From Acinetobacter ihumii (GTDB lineage: Bacteria > Pseudomonadota > Gammaproteobacteria > Pseudomonadales > Moraxellaceae): 64,000 bases of DNA. The notes beneath the pieces were generated by a model that saw only the letters and a list, made by a program, of their open reading frames with translations, ran no database searches and was not told the DNA's origin. Shown in pieces: positions 38,251-46,693 of this stretch. The first letter of the stretch is position 1. Each line of letters begins with the position of its first letter. The position numbers were made by a program, and so were the translations under genes. The stretch lies in assembly GCF_900625095.1 (NCBI RefSeq), contig NZ_LR130760.1, positions 800,417 to 864,416 of the forward strand, given 5' to 3'.

Positions 38251-38275
38251 AAAGGAGCACATTGCTCCTTTTTTA
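38251..38275 (+). terminator. Terminator of metI
   Basis: AAAGGAGCA/TGCTCCTTT stem with a short loop and T run. Confidence 0.88.
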
Positions 38276-38451
38276 TTCACTATAAATCTTAGAGCTTATA
38301 TGATTTTCACTCTATGTTAAGACGACTTAAAAGTATTGGGACATAAAACGATTCAGATGCAAGACAAAGTTGGTGTTAAAGATCTGCTATGATCAATAAA
38401 ATTACGTGCGGTTTTCATCATCTTCATTGGCTCATTGTGTAGGATAAAAAA

Positions 38452-39183
38452 ATGCGTTATCAGGTTCACTTTATTGACGTTCAGAATGATCTTAAAAACT
38501 ATATATGGTTGCTTGAAGATACTGAAACGCATGAAATCGTAGTGATTGACCCAACAGAGGCCTCACTAGTACTCCAATATTGTGAACAGCATCAACTCAA
38601 ACTTGCGCAAATCTGGTTAACACATTGGCACAAAGACCATATTGGTGGTGTGCCTGCCCTTTTAAGCCATTGTGCTGTGCCTGTATATGGACCACGTGAA
38701 GAATTAAGTAAAATTCCATTTATTACCCATGCTTTACAACATGAAGATCATTTTAAATTTAATCAATTAAACATCGAGGTTATTGCTACACCAGGGCACA
38801 CTTTAGGGCATATTGTTTATTTTATTGATCAAATTGATAGTCTATTCTGTGGAGACACATTGTTTTCCATGGGATGTGGTCGCCTATTTGAAGGTAGCTT
38901 TGAACAAATGTATCACTCATTGAATCGACTCGCTGCATTACCTCCGCGCACCAAAGTCTACTGCACACATGAATATACTCAGGCAAATGCTGAGTTTGCA
39001 CTTAGCATTGAACCAGAAAACCTTGCTCTACAAAATCGCGCCACTGAAGTGCAGCATTTACGTGCGCAACAACGCACTACTCTTCCGAGCAGCATACAAT
39101 TAGAACTTGAAACCAACCCTTTTTTACGGGCTGACAGTGTCGATGAGTTCGCAAGAATTCGTACTTTAAAAGATAATTTTTAG
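38452..39183 (+). CDS. gloB: Hydroxyacylglutathione hydrolase (glyoxalase II)
   Basis: Hydrolyses S-lactoylglutathione to lactate and glutathione in methylglyoxal detoxification. 243 residues, a metallo-beta-lactamase fold. The metal site THWHKDH (His58, His60, Asp62, His63) is clear, with further ligands in TPGHTLGH and CGDTLF; the C-terminal HAGH domain includes YCTHEYTQANAEFAL. Monocistronic. Confidence 0.95.
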   Translation: MRYQVHFIDVQNDLKNYIWLLEDTETHEIVVIDPTEASLVLQYCEQHQLKLAQIWLTHWHKDHIGGVPALLSHCAVPVYGPREELSKIPFITHALQHEDHFKFNQLNIEVIATPGHTLGHIVYFIDQIDSLFCGDTLFSMGCGRLFEGSFEQMYHSLNRLAALPPRTKVYCTHEYTQANAEFALSIEPENLALQNRATEVQHLRAQQRTTLPSSIQLELETNPFLRADSVDEFARIRTLKDNF

Positions 39184-39548
39184 AGCAATATTTTACTTAA
39201 CTGAAGCCTCCTAAACGCTGGAGGCTAACGGTTGAATCACTTAAAAGCAATATAGAATTAAAGCGTTATTTGATATCTTTATATTTGAAATATTTGGATA
39301 CATAGTTATCATGAGAAAGCACCATAACAAGTGAATGCAATAAATTATATTAAATTCATATAGATAAATAATATTTATATTTTTTTAAAGCTAAGTAGTA
39401 TGCTTTAAACCTTTAAAAAATTTTCATCTTTGGTCATGTTTTGGAAATATTTTATACAATTTAAAATTAATATACAGTTTGCCTCTTTAAAAATTTAACT
39501 CATACCCTTATTAATAATCTATTGGTTGAACAGATGGAGATTTTTAAA
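39184..39548. other. AT-rich gene-free region after gloB
   Basis: About 365 bases. A hairpin AGCCTCC/GGAGGCT (39205-39226) without a T run follows gloB. The rest is very AT-rich with no recognisable structure; it should contain the promoter for the small gene at 39549. Confidence 0.5.
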
Positions 39549-39752
39549 ATGAGAAAAGTGGTCAAAGCAAAGAATTTAATTGCATTTCGTATTTGGTTAG
39601 AAAAATTAGGCTATTCAGTAAAAAATCTTGCTGATGGAAAAGGCTTTACCTTTAGTTTTAAGAAAGAATATGGATTGGTGACTTGTGATTTATCAGGCAA
39701 TAACCTTGCTATACAGTTAGGCGAAGAGTTTGAAGATCATCTAAAAGCTTAA
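39549..39752 (+). CDS. Small hypothetical protein (67 residues)
   Basis: Not recognised. Start at the ATG at 39549, which has GGAG nine bases upstream; earlier in-frame starts lack one. The protein is soluble, begins basic (MRKVVKAKN), then alternates FRIWLEKLGYSVKNLADGKGF and FSFKKEYGLVTCDL, suggesting a small alpha-beta fold, and ends acidic. No signal peptide or membrane helix. Followed by a palindromic terminator. Confidence 0.65.
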   Translation: MRKVVKAKNLIAFRIWLEKLGYSVKNLADGKGFTFSFKKEYGLVTCDLSGNNLAIQLGEEFEDHLKA

Positions 39753-39833
39753 GCTTAAAGATATCTTTGTAATTCCTGATACACCGACTCCCGTTTTATT
39801 TAAAAAAATAATAAGGTAACAAAAAATATTATT

Positions 39834-39863
39834 AAATAGCATCTTATAAGATGCTATTTTTAT
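39834..39863. terminator. Palindromic terminator
   Basis: A perfect 26-base palindrome (AAATAGCATCTTA and its complement) followed by TTTTT on the plus strand. It ends the 67-residue gene. Confidence 0.85.
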
Positions 39864-40015
39864 GATTACAACGACTTACAACAATATTGAAATTGTACAA
39901 CCCACTGTTAGCAGATTTTTTGCTATTGATATATTGTATTGAGAAGTATTCTCATTGATTCTCTCAGAAAAATGCTGTATAAAAAAACTTCAACAATTAT
40001 AAATAAGGTGGGGTC

Positions 40016-40105
40016 ATGAAATCAGTTGAAGTAGTCCTTGTCTCCTCAACCGTCTTTACGCTAATGATCATGGTGTATTTATTTGGTCAATTAGCCTATA
40101 GATAA
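40016..40105 (+). CDS. 29-residue single-helix membrane peptide
   Basis: A very short gene with good signals. The ATG at 40016 has AAGGTGGGG ending five bases upstream and a terminator 30 bases after the stop. The product MKSVEVVLVSSTVFTLMIMV.. then YLFGQLAYR is one hydrophobic helix (about residues 5-24) with a basic end. Its size and layout resemble the tiny accessory subunits of membrane enzymes such as CydX, YbgT or KdpF, but no such enzyme is next to it. Function unknown. Confidence 0.55.
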   Translation: MKSVEVVLVSSTVFTLMIMVYLFGQLAYR

Positions 40106-40136
40106 GTTCATCGTTTCATAAAAAAGATATTTCTGA

Positions 40137-40168
40137 AAAGATCTGGATTAAAATTCAGATCTTTTTTA
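40137..40168 (+). terminator. Terminator of the 29-residue gene
   Basis: AAAGATCTG/CAGATCTTT stem with a 10-nt loop and a T run. Confidence 0.85.
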
Positions 40169-40258
40169 GTTTTTATTTGATGTTATGTCATTTTAGTCGC
40201 TGAAATAACTGCATTGAAGTCATACGCGTTGCTGCATCCAACTTTTTAAGTGGCAATA

Positions 40259-40284
40259 AAAAAACCTGCATATGCAGGTTTTTT
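40259..40284 (-). terminator. Terminator of the tRNA cluster
   Basis: Perfect 26-base palindrome with an AAAAAACCTGCAT half, starting six bases after the encoded CCA of the last tRNA in the minus direction. Confidence 0.9.
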
Positions 40285-40289
40285 CAATA

Positions 40290-40374
40290 TGGTGGGGGCG
40301 AAGAGACTCGAACTCTTACACCTCGCGGCGCTGGAACCTAAATCCAGTGCGTCTACCAATTTCGCCACGCCCCC
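40290..40374 (-). tRNA. tRNA-Leu (TAG)
   Basis: 85 bases including encoded CCA. Acceptor GGGGGCG/CGCCCCC, anticodon arm CTGGA-TTTAGGT-TCCAG giving anticodon TAG, the long variable arm expected of leucine tRNA, and T-loop TTCGAGT. It differs from the other copy (40543-40627) by one base in the variable arm. Confidence 0.95.
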
Positions 40375-40405
40375 AAAACTTGGGATCTTTCAATCTATAT
40401 AAACT

Positions 40406-40479
40406 TGGCAGAGGATCAAGGACTCGAACCTTGACGAACGGTTTTGGAGACCGTCATGCTACCATTACACCAATCCTCT
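40406..40479 (-). tRNA. tRNA-Trp (CCA)
   Basis: 74 bases including encoded CCA. Acceptor AGAGGAT/ATCCTCT with discriminator G, anticodon arm ACGGT-CTCCAAA-ACCGT (anticodon CCA), T arm CAAGG-TTCGAGT-CCTTG. The register of the anticodon loop is what separates Trp (CCA) from Gly (TCC); with a five-pair stem it is Trp. Confidence 0.88.
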
Positions 40480-40542
40480 ACTGCATATCAGGTAAAACCT
40501 AATTTTACATGATGCATAAGCAAGAAAATTTCTTACTTAATA

Positions 40543-40627
40543 TGGTGGGGGCGAAGAGACTCGAACTCTTACACCTTGCGGCGCTGGAACCTAAATCCAG
40601 TGCGTCTACCAATTTCGCCACGCCCCC
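40543..40627 (-). tRNA. tRNA-Leu (TAG), second copy
   Basis: 85 bases including encoded CCA, first of the cluster in the minus direction. Identical to the copy at 40290 apart from one base in the variable arm. The two copies flank tRNA-Trp. Confidence 0.95.
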
Positions 40628-40738
40628 GATGGCTGTGTATATTATAGAGAAGGTGGGATTGTGACAAGTAGTTTTTATTAAAAAAGCGATTGGTTGATTA
40701 AATAAAAAACAAATCAAATGCTTATGTTTATTATCTCG

Positions 40739-41539
40739 TCATTCTATACTGTGAAGTGCGTTTTTAACCTGCTCAATATCTGAAAAACGAGAGATCTTGC
40801 GTTTTTGCAATAGCCCATCAAGCAAAGCTACGAAAGACTCAAGCTGATGATTGGGTTGAATTTGAAGCTGTTGGCAATGCAGTACTGCCCATTGCTGATA
40901 AGTTTGCGCTTCTAAACGCTGCTGACTAAGCCATTCATACAAGATGATGCCCAAGGCATATAAATCACTTTGAATACTTTTGCATTCGCCATGAAATAAT
41001 TCGGGAGCCATATAGCGTGGTGTTGCCTGTATACTTTGCTGATCCTGTATGCCTTGTTGATAGTCTGAAGAGATCTGTTGAGAGTGTTCAAAATCAATTA
41101 AATGTAGTTGCTGCTGATACATCACAAAATGTTCAGGCTTTAAATCGCCATGCATATAACCTGTTTGATGCAACAAAGCCAATACATCCAACATTTTTTC
41201 GATTTTATCTTTGATTTGACTCAGACTTAATCCACTCACCTGCTCCTTTAAGAAATAATCTGCATGTGGAACAACAAGAACCTGAGGAATAATCGATTCT
41301 GAGTTAATTTTTCCAATTTCAATGATCTGCATAGGCAATATAAACTGGGCAGTTGTATTCAAGTTTCGATAAAAACTTAATTCATTGAAAAAACCTGTGC
41401 TGCTGGTTGGATCAGCGTGTAATAACTGCGCTTTAAGCCAATATTTTTGCTGATCGAGATGACCCGTATAAAGTCGTCGACCTAGCCCAAATTGCTTCGG
41501 TTTGGTGTGTAAAGTTAACTGTCCGAATCTTTGTATCAT
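40739..41539 (-). CDS. Protein kinase-like protein with altered catalytic motifs
   Basis: 266 residues with a eukaryotic-type Ser/Thr kinase layout: possible ATP-binding Lys36 (YWLKAQLL), catalytic loop MHGDLKPEHF with Asp132, metal-binding Asp149 in LIDFEHS, and an activation-segment end TPRYMAPELF. Two usual residues are changed: the Asn of the HxDLKPxN loop is His137, and the DFG glycine is Glu151. It may be an unusual active kinase or a pseudokinase. It starts eight bases after the patatin-like gene, so the two are probably co-transcribed. Confidence 0.8.
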   Translation of the reverse strand: MIQRFGQLTLHTKPKQFGLGRRLYTGHLDQQKYWLKAQLLHADPTSSTGFFNELSFYRNLNTTAQFILPMQIIEIGKINSESIIPQVLVVPHADYFLKEQVSGLSLSQIKDKIEKMLDVLALLHQTGYMHGDLKPEHFVMYQQQLHLIDFEHSQQISSDYQQGIQDQQSIQATPRYMAPELFHGECKSIQSDLYALGIILYEWLSQQRLEAQTYQQWAVLHCQQLQIQPNHQLESFVALLDGLLQKRKISRFSDIEQVKNALHSIE

Positions 41540-41546
41540 GAAAGCA

Positions 41547-43043
41547 TTAATACTTTTTTGGCAAATGTTGATTATTTTGAAAATTTAACATTTCAAGACA
41601 GTGCTGAATTGTTTTGCCAATACGCCCATGAATCTCAATAGATGAAATCTTCGGCCATGTCGCTCGCTCACCTTCAAGCTGTAAGTGTTTGAAAATTTTT
41701 GGATTTGGATTTTTTAGCATATACACGTAATTACGTAAGTCAAAGCGACCAATAATATTTACGTCACCATAATAGCGTTGATCCACAATACCGTAGCCAT
41801 GATCAAGTAAACGGCGTACTGGAGGGACTGCACCTAAACGTTCACGGGTAAAGTCCATCATTCCCATCGCAACGAATTTGCCCTGACGCCTGATTATGCG
41901 CTGCGGCCAACTTAAAACATCTTTACGGTAACGAGATTGATCATTTTGCATAAATGGCACGATGTGCGGATTGACCTGACTGGCAATGGTATAGTTTAAA
42001 TTGTACAACCTTGCCATTTTTTCTTGTGGAAAATCACTACGCACACTGCCATCTACCCATTTTGCATTGGCCATATAAGGAGTGTGTACACCATCATAGC
42101 GTTTACTGGTCAAACTTATAGGAGAAAACAGTATAGGTACCGCACAGGATGCCAGCACTGCACTCCATACCAATAAATTAGGTGCGGTGTATCCATTCAT
42201 AATGCGTGGGCTAATTGAAGCATCATAAGGTGCAACTGCAATATTGCAATGTACACCAGACTTTTTATACGCTTCTGCAAAAGTTAAATCACCTAAGTGT
42301 TCTATCAGGAAGTTTTTTAGATAAGTTACATCAGCAAAACCACTCTCTCCTTTTAACAATTCGCGGAAACTTCTGAAATGAAAAGCCTGCTTGAAAAATT
42401 TTTCGCCTTTTAAAATTTCTGGAAGGTCGGCAATGTGTGAGGTTCCAATCAATGCAGCCATAATCGCGCCAGCACTTGAACCAGATAAAACTTTTGGCAT
42501 AAGGTCCTGTTCAAGCAAGGCCTTACACACCCCTGTATGAAATAAACCTAAGGTTGCTCCACCTGAAAACATAATGGCAGGCTGACCATAGGCTTTTTGG
42601 CAATTTTCAAAAAACTGAATTTTTTGTTTAATACTGAGGGTTTGACAGGTACTCGCCGCAATAAACATTAAACACTTGCTTACCTCATCAACATAATCCT
42701 CGATTAACTGTTTCGTCCCCAAATAACTCACGGTAAACAACATAGGATGACCGATATTGGCAATGTCGTGAGTTAAACCTTCCTGTAACAGGTAAAGTGC
42801 ATCCAAAACACGGTTTTGTGTTCGATATTTTTGTAAAAGATTAAATCGATAGGAAAGCACTTCAGCATTGAAATAAGGTGAACTATGGTCATATTTCCAT
42901 TCTTGTGCGCCTGTTTCTTCATCTAATTTCAGCGCAATAAATTGCCATTCATCATAAGATTCAGCATTTTTTAACTGATGTTCCAGCTTTTTTATACGAT
43001 GTAGCTGAGCTAAGTTGATATCCTGTTTAAGTTTCTCAAACAT
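41547..43043 (-). CDS. Patatin-like phospholipase with DUF3336 domain
   Basis: Predicted serine lipid acyl hydrolase. N-terminal DUF3336 region (about 15-130), then the patatin core: oxyanion loop SGGATLGLFH, nucleophile Ser190 in SGSSAGA, and catalytic Asp331 in WVDGSVRSDFP, the Ser-Asp dyad. The open frame begins with a TTG at 43079, but the ATG at 43043 is the more plausible start, giving 498 residues; neither has a strong Shine-Dalgarno sequence. Eukaryotic relatives of this domain pair are triacylglycerol lipases. Divergent from the DUF815 gene. Confidence 0.87.
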   Translation of the reverse strand: MFEKLKQDINLAQLHRIKKLEHQLKNAESYDEWQFIALKLDEETGAQEWKYDHSSPYFNAEVLSYRFNLLQKYRTQNRVLDALYLLQEGLTHDIANIGHPMLFTVSYLGTKQLIEDYVDEVSKCLMFIAASTCQTLSIKQKIQFFENCQKAYGQPAIMFSGGATLGLFHTGVCKALLEQDLMPKVLSGSSAGAIMAALIGTSHIADLPEILKGEKFFKQAFHFRSFRELLKGESGFADVTYLKNFLIEHLGDLTFAEAYKKSGVHCNIAVAPYDASISPRIMNGYTAPNLLVWSAVLASCAVPILFSPISLTSKRYDGVHTPYMANAKWVDGSVRSDFPQEKMARLYNLNYTIASQVNPHIVPFMQNDQSRYRKDVLSWPQRIIRRQGKFVAMGMMDFTRERLGAVPPVRRLLDHGYGIVDQRYYGDVNIIGRFDLRNYVYMLKNPNPKIFKHLQLEGERATWPKISSIEIHGRIGKTIQHCLEMLNFQNNQHLPKKY

Positions 43044-43205
43044 ACTTGCTAAACTCTGCTTCGGGATCGATTTCTTCAATATGCAATATTAAGTTGAACA
43101 AGGTCAATGCTTCAAATGTTCGTATAAGGAACAAATAGGACTTATTTTGAAAGATACTGAAAGAGCCTGTATGATCGTTGCTGTTATCATCATGCTGGAA
43201 CAAAC

Positions 43206-44093
43206 ATGGCACATTTTGAATTACCTGACGACGTGATCCAAACCCTTTCAACCGTCTTACAACAACTTCATCAGACTTTGCCAGCCGTTCATCAGCAGCC
43301 CGATTTCAATGCCCCTGCATTTAAATGGCAAGACCAACAACTTAAAGCGATTTATGCACCCAAAAAAGTCTATCTGGATGATTTACTCGGCATAGAAACT
43401 CAAAAACAGAAAATTATTCAAAATACCTTACAGTTTTTAGAAGGCTTACCCGCAAATGATTTACTTTTAACGGGCTCGCGCGGTACAGGAAAATCCTCTG
43501 TGGTAAGAGCCTTACTCACTCAATATGCCGATCACGGTCTACGCTTGATAGAAATTGAACGAGATGATTTATCTGATTTGCCACTGATTCAAAAGATCAT
43601 TGAAAACCGTAGTGAAAAGTTTATCGTTTATTGTGATGATTTGGCATTTAATGCAGAAGATGAAAACTATCGGAGTTTGAAAAGCGTATTAGATGGTTCA
43701 CTGCAATCGGGTTCCAGTAATTTTATTATTTATGCGACCAGTAATCGTCGTCATTTATTGCCCGAATTTATGCATGAAAATACGCCAGTAACTAAAGTTG
43801 ATGTTCCACAGTACACTGAGCTACATCCGCAAGAAGCGATTGAGGAAAAAATTTCTTTATCTGATCGTTTTGGTTTATGGCTATCTTTCTATCCAATGAA
43901 TCAGGTGTTATATGTTGAAATCGTTGAACATTACATTAAAAAAGCAGGGTTAACATTCAATGATGAAGTACGTGCTGAAAGCTTACGTTGGTGTCAATTG
44001 CGTGGACAACGCTCAGGACGCGCCGCTTATCAATTTTCAAAACACTGGATTGGCGCTCAACTTTTAGCACAAAAATTGTCAGACAATAAATAA
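43206..44093 (+). CDS. DUF815 family AAA+ ATP-binding protein
   Basis: 295 residues with Walker A GSRGTGKS (90-97) and Walker B FIVYCDDL (Asp144-Asp145). The segment YATSNRRHLLPEFM, the sensor-1-like Asn-Arg-Arg, is typical of DUF815, a widespread AAA+ group of unknown job. C-terminal helices include RGQRSGRAAYQFSKHWIG. A strong hairpin lies between this gene and the next. Confidence 0.88.
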   Translation: MAHFELPDDVIQTLSTVLQQLHQTLPAVHQQPDFNAPAFKWQDQQLKAIYAPKKVYLDDLLGIETQKQKIIQNTLQFLEGLPANDLLLTGSRGTGKSSVVRALLTQYADHGLRLIEIERDDLSDLPLIQKIIENRSEKFIVYCDDLAFNAEDENYRSLKSVLDGSLQSGSSNFIIYATSNRRHLLPEFMHENTPVTKVDVPQYTELHPQEAIEEKISLSDRFGLWLSFYPMNQVLYVEIVEHYIKKAGLTFNDEVRAESLRWCQLRGQRSGRAAYQFSKHWIGAQLLAQKLSDNK

Positions 44094-44136
44094 CAAGAAT
44101 GTCCTCTACTGACTTAAATCTGACTCAATAAGGACT

Positions 44137-44200
44137 ATAGCCTGTGGATGAGCTTTATACACTAAGGTGTATAACTTATAACTAAACAGGCTATTTTTTT
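44137..44200 (+). promoter_or_regulatory. Nested hairpin and T run right before the 384-residue gene
   Basis: Outer stem ATAGCCTGT (44137-44145) with ACAGGCTAT (44186-44194), nine pairs; inner stem TTATACAC-TAAG-GTGTATAA (44155-44174), eight pairs. A run of T (44194-44200) then leads straight into the ATG at 44201. The only Shine-Dalgarno-like AGG (44188-44190) is inside the outer stem. It could terminate the DUF815 transcript or control the next gene. Confidence 0.65.
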
Positions 44201-45355
44201 ATGAATATTTTTTCTCTCCCTAAATTATCGCCTCGTGCAGAATTATTCGCCAAAACATTGCACCATCTTGCTCCCTTGATCAATCAGTCTAATAGTTTTT
44301 CACGTCAAATCTTTCAACAAGATGCAATCATTCAACCATATGTGGATCATCCTTTTTATTCATGTTCCCGTTATGGCTTCAACTTTCCAAATCTGATTGC
44401 GCCCTGCCATTATTTGAATATTTCAGCGACTTTCGGCATGACGGGTTTACTCTGTTACGATTCTCCACTATTGCATCAGCACTCGCCACGCCAGCACGCC
44501 AATGTTTTTATTAGTACAGGCTTAAATAATGAACCACTACTTCAGCATTATGGATTAGTGGGTGATGAAGTCATTCAAACGCCTGATAAGATTCTGTTTG
44601 GTCGTGAGTTACTCATTGAAGGTAATTATCCGGAGTTTCAAATTAAAGGTCATTACGATCATATCGAATTTCAATTACAAATCAATGTTGGTCGTCAAGC
44701 CTCATGGTTAATGAAATCGCCTGTGTATGATCATTTTAGTTTGATGATGCATTATCAAGGTCACTTTAATCTTCAAGGTGAACAGATTGAAGTCGCTGGC
44801 ATGGGCAGCTTTGAATTTGCCCGCGCAGCAACGCCTCATTTGCTGATTGAACAACCTTTGTCCTTGATTGATAAAATCCCTGTCAACTTTATGACCTATC
44901 AAATTATGAATCTGGATGATCAAACCCAGCTTATCTTGCATAAGGTGGATATTGCTGGAAAACCAATGAATTACAAAGCCTATATTCGTCACAAAAGTGG
45001 GCTTTGTGACGTTTTTGACGATGTTGAGTTTCAAGTGACCGATTATCTGGATAAACCGACCATGTCAAGGTTAGGCGAATACACACTCCTGCCTAAAACA
45101 TTTGAATGGAAAATTTTTGATCATTCTGCCGATCTGTTCCTCGAAATTCAGGCTGAGGTGAAAACTGAATACCAATTTGGTCTAGGCCTTGGTTATGTTG
45201 CTGCTTTTGAGTTTAAAATTCTCAATGATGAGCATATGCATTCTGGTCAAGGTTATATGGAATACATTGATATAGTTGAACAAACTGAAATTTGTCCATA
45301 TTCAGAAGCTGAAACGACTGAATTAAATACTCGCCATTCAGCGCTGACTGTATAA
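44201..45355 (+). CDS. Conserved hypothetical protein (384 residues)
   Basis: Function not recognised; it may belong to the DUF6670 group. No signal peptide or membrane helix. The sequence is rich in beta-forming stretches and resembles lipocalin- or AttH-like layouts: CHYLNISATFGMTGLL, GRELLIEGNYPEFQIKGHYDHIEFQLQI and GMGSFEFARA (key segments only). A lipid or small-molecule binding role would fit but is speculative. Its leader is a strong nested hairpin, and it lacks an exposed Shine-Dalgarno sequence. Confidence 0.7.
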   Translation: MNIFSLPKLSPRAELFAKTLHHLAPLINQSNSFSRQIFQQDAIIQPYVDHPFYSCSRYGFNFPNLIAPCHYLNISATFGMTGLLCYDSPLLHQHSPRQHANVFISTGLNNEPLLQHYGLVGDEVIQTPDKILFGRELLIEGNYPEFQIKGHYDHIEFQLQINVGRQASWLMKSPVYDHFSLMMHYQGHFNLQGEQIEVAGMGSFEFARAATPHLLIEQPLSLIDKIPVNFMTYQIMNLDDQTQLILHKVDIAGKPMNYKAYIRHKSGLCDVFDDVEFQVTDYLDKPTMSRLGEYTLLPKTFEWKIFDHSADLFLEIQAEVKTEYQFGLGLGYVAAFEFKILNDEHMHSGQGYMEYIDIVEQTEICPYSEAETTELNTRHSALTV

Positions 45356-45361
45356 AGCATA

Positions 45362-45393
45362 AAAGGCGTTGAATCCTTCGATCCAACGCCTTT
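45362..45393. terminator. Bidirectional hairpin between convergent genes
   Basis: AAAGGCGTTG/CAACGCCTTT, ten pairs with a 12-nt loop. T tails are short on both sides. Confidence 0.65.
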
Positions 45394-45419
45394 ATAGCAT
45401 AGCGTGAGCGTTTTTATTG

Positions 45420-46091
45420 CTATTTTCTTAGAAAACCAGACACCATATTCAATACATTTTGAATGTCCTGATTGGCTTCCTGATGATTGGTCTGATCACC
45501 TTGCGGCGTTAATGAATTAATAATCTGAGGCAATACCGATGAAATTGCGCCATAAATATCTTGCTTAGGGACTTGCGTTTGCTCAGCCACCTGCTCGACT
45601 TGTTGATCATCAAACAATTGCTCGACGTTAGCAGCGGGGACATTGTTATTACTTTGCTCAGGATCAACCCAGCTTTGTACTTGCGAACCTAAACCGACAT
45701 TTCTCAGTTTATCCAAAGCCCCTTGTAAACCGCCCTGTTGTTGAATCCATGCCAAAATTAAAGGAACCACAGCAATCAATAATGCCTGTGTCGAACCACC
45801 CGAACGATTACTAGAACTTTGATTGTTTGTATTTTGATTGTTTGTGTTTTGATTATTTGAAGCTGGATTATTTGTACCCACGCCAAACTGATTCAGCACA
45901 GAACCTAAAATACCGCCTAGCCCACTGTCTGTATTTTGATTTTGGCTATTCGGCTGATTTTGAGTCTGTTGGTTGTTACCTAACTGACCCAACACAGAAC
46001 CTAAAATACCACCTAAACCGCCTTGTGAAGATTGTTGACCGCCTAATGCCTGTTTTGCCAGTATTTCAACAATATTGGTTAAATCCGTCAT
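45420..46091 (-). CDS. YidB/DUF937 family protein
   Basis: 223 residues. The N-terminal GLGGILGSVLGQLG and a repeated GLGGILGSVLNQFG are typical of DUF937. A low-complexity Asn/Gln/Ser/Thr stretch (about 38-100, repeats of NNQNT) links to a C-terminal region (about 150-200: QVEQVAEQTQVPKQDIYGAI and SSVLPQIINSLTPQG) like that of E. coli YidB. No signal peptide. The function is unknown. The asparagine repeats come from tandem DNA repeats and may vary between strains. Confidence 0.8.
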   Translation of the reverse strand: MTDLTNIVEILAKQALGGQQSSQGGLGGILGSVLGQLGNNQQTQNQPNSQNQNTDSGLGGILGSVLNQFGVGTNNPASNNQNTNNQNTNNQSSSNRSGGSTQALLIAVVPLILAWIQQQGGLQGALDKLRNVGLGSQVQSWVDPEQSNNNVPAANVEQLFDDQQVEQVAEQTQVPKQDIYGAISSVLPQIINSLTPQGDQTNHQEANQDIQNVLNMVSGFLRK

Positions 46092-46199
46092 GTTATGTTT
46101 ATCCTAAAGAAAACCACATCATGATCAGCATAGACCAAATTCTAGGGTCATTCCAAAAGACAAATTGTTTATTTTTGCAAGGTAAAATATATTGAAAAC

Positions 46200-46661
46200 T
46201 TACCAACGGAATTTATCCCAGTTTTCAGGATTTGCCCAAAATTTTGAATTAAACCAATCTGGTACATGTTTATAGGTCAAAATATTAAACTGCCATAACG
46301 CAAAATCTGCTTCATGGGAGGTTTTATCAATTAACTGAGTAAAACCCAAAGCACGAAGTAATTTTTCATCCTGACGCTGACTGACGACCACAATTCGTTT
46401 TGCCATCAAATCACGCAGCTTGACCAACATTTGAGACTTTTCTATGTCTGAAATTTCACTCATCAATGCTGTATCAAAAACCACAAAACCTAAATCATAA
46501 CGTTGACTAAAGGGCAGATTTAAAAACTCATTTACGTTAAAATAGTCCCACTGGATTGCGCTATTTTGGTCAATATTTTGACCTATACAGAGTGCAGTAT
46601 GTATGGGCTGTTCACTTGATAAATCGTCTAGCATAGAAGTGATGACATTTAATTCAGCCAT
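46200..46661 (-). CDS. Hypothetical protein, DUF6231-like
   Basis: 153 residues, not firmly recognised. The layout resembles a truncated Rossmann-type fold: HTALCIGQNID, YDLGFVVFDTALM and KRIVVVSQ are strand-like segments spaced as in SAM-dependent methyltransferases, but the glycine-rich SAM motif is missing. The C-terminus is Trp-rich (WQFNILTYKHVPDWFNSKFW in key part). It is divergent from the DUF2797 gene across 32 bases. Confidence 0.65.
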   Translation of the reverse strand: MAELNVITSMLDDLSSEQPIHTALCIGQNIDQNSAIQWDYFNVNEFLNLPFSQRYDLGFVVFDTALMSEISDIEKSQMLVKLRDLMAKRIVVVSQRQDEKLLRALGFTQLIDKTSHEADFALWQFNILTYKHVPDWFNSKFWANPENWDKFRW

Positions 46662-46693
46662 AACTGCAACCTTTTTTGATGTGAGTTAAATGA

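Noticed and set aside
40505..40717. Minus-strand open frame of 70 codons over the tRNA cluster
   Set aside because: It lies on tRNA-Leu and has no protein features; it is chance reading through tRNA sequence.
45830..45990. CRISPR-like or tandem-repeat array
   Set aside because: Repeats are short, in frame and without spacers; they encode an Asn-rich linker of the YidB-like protein.
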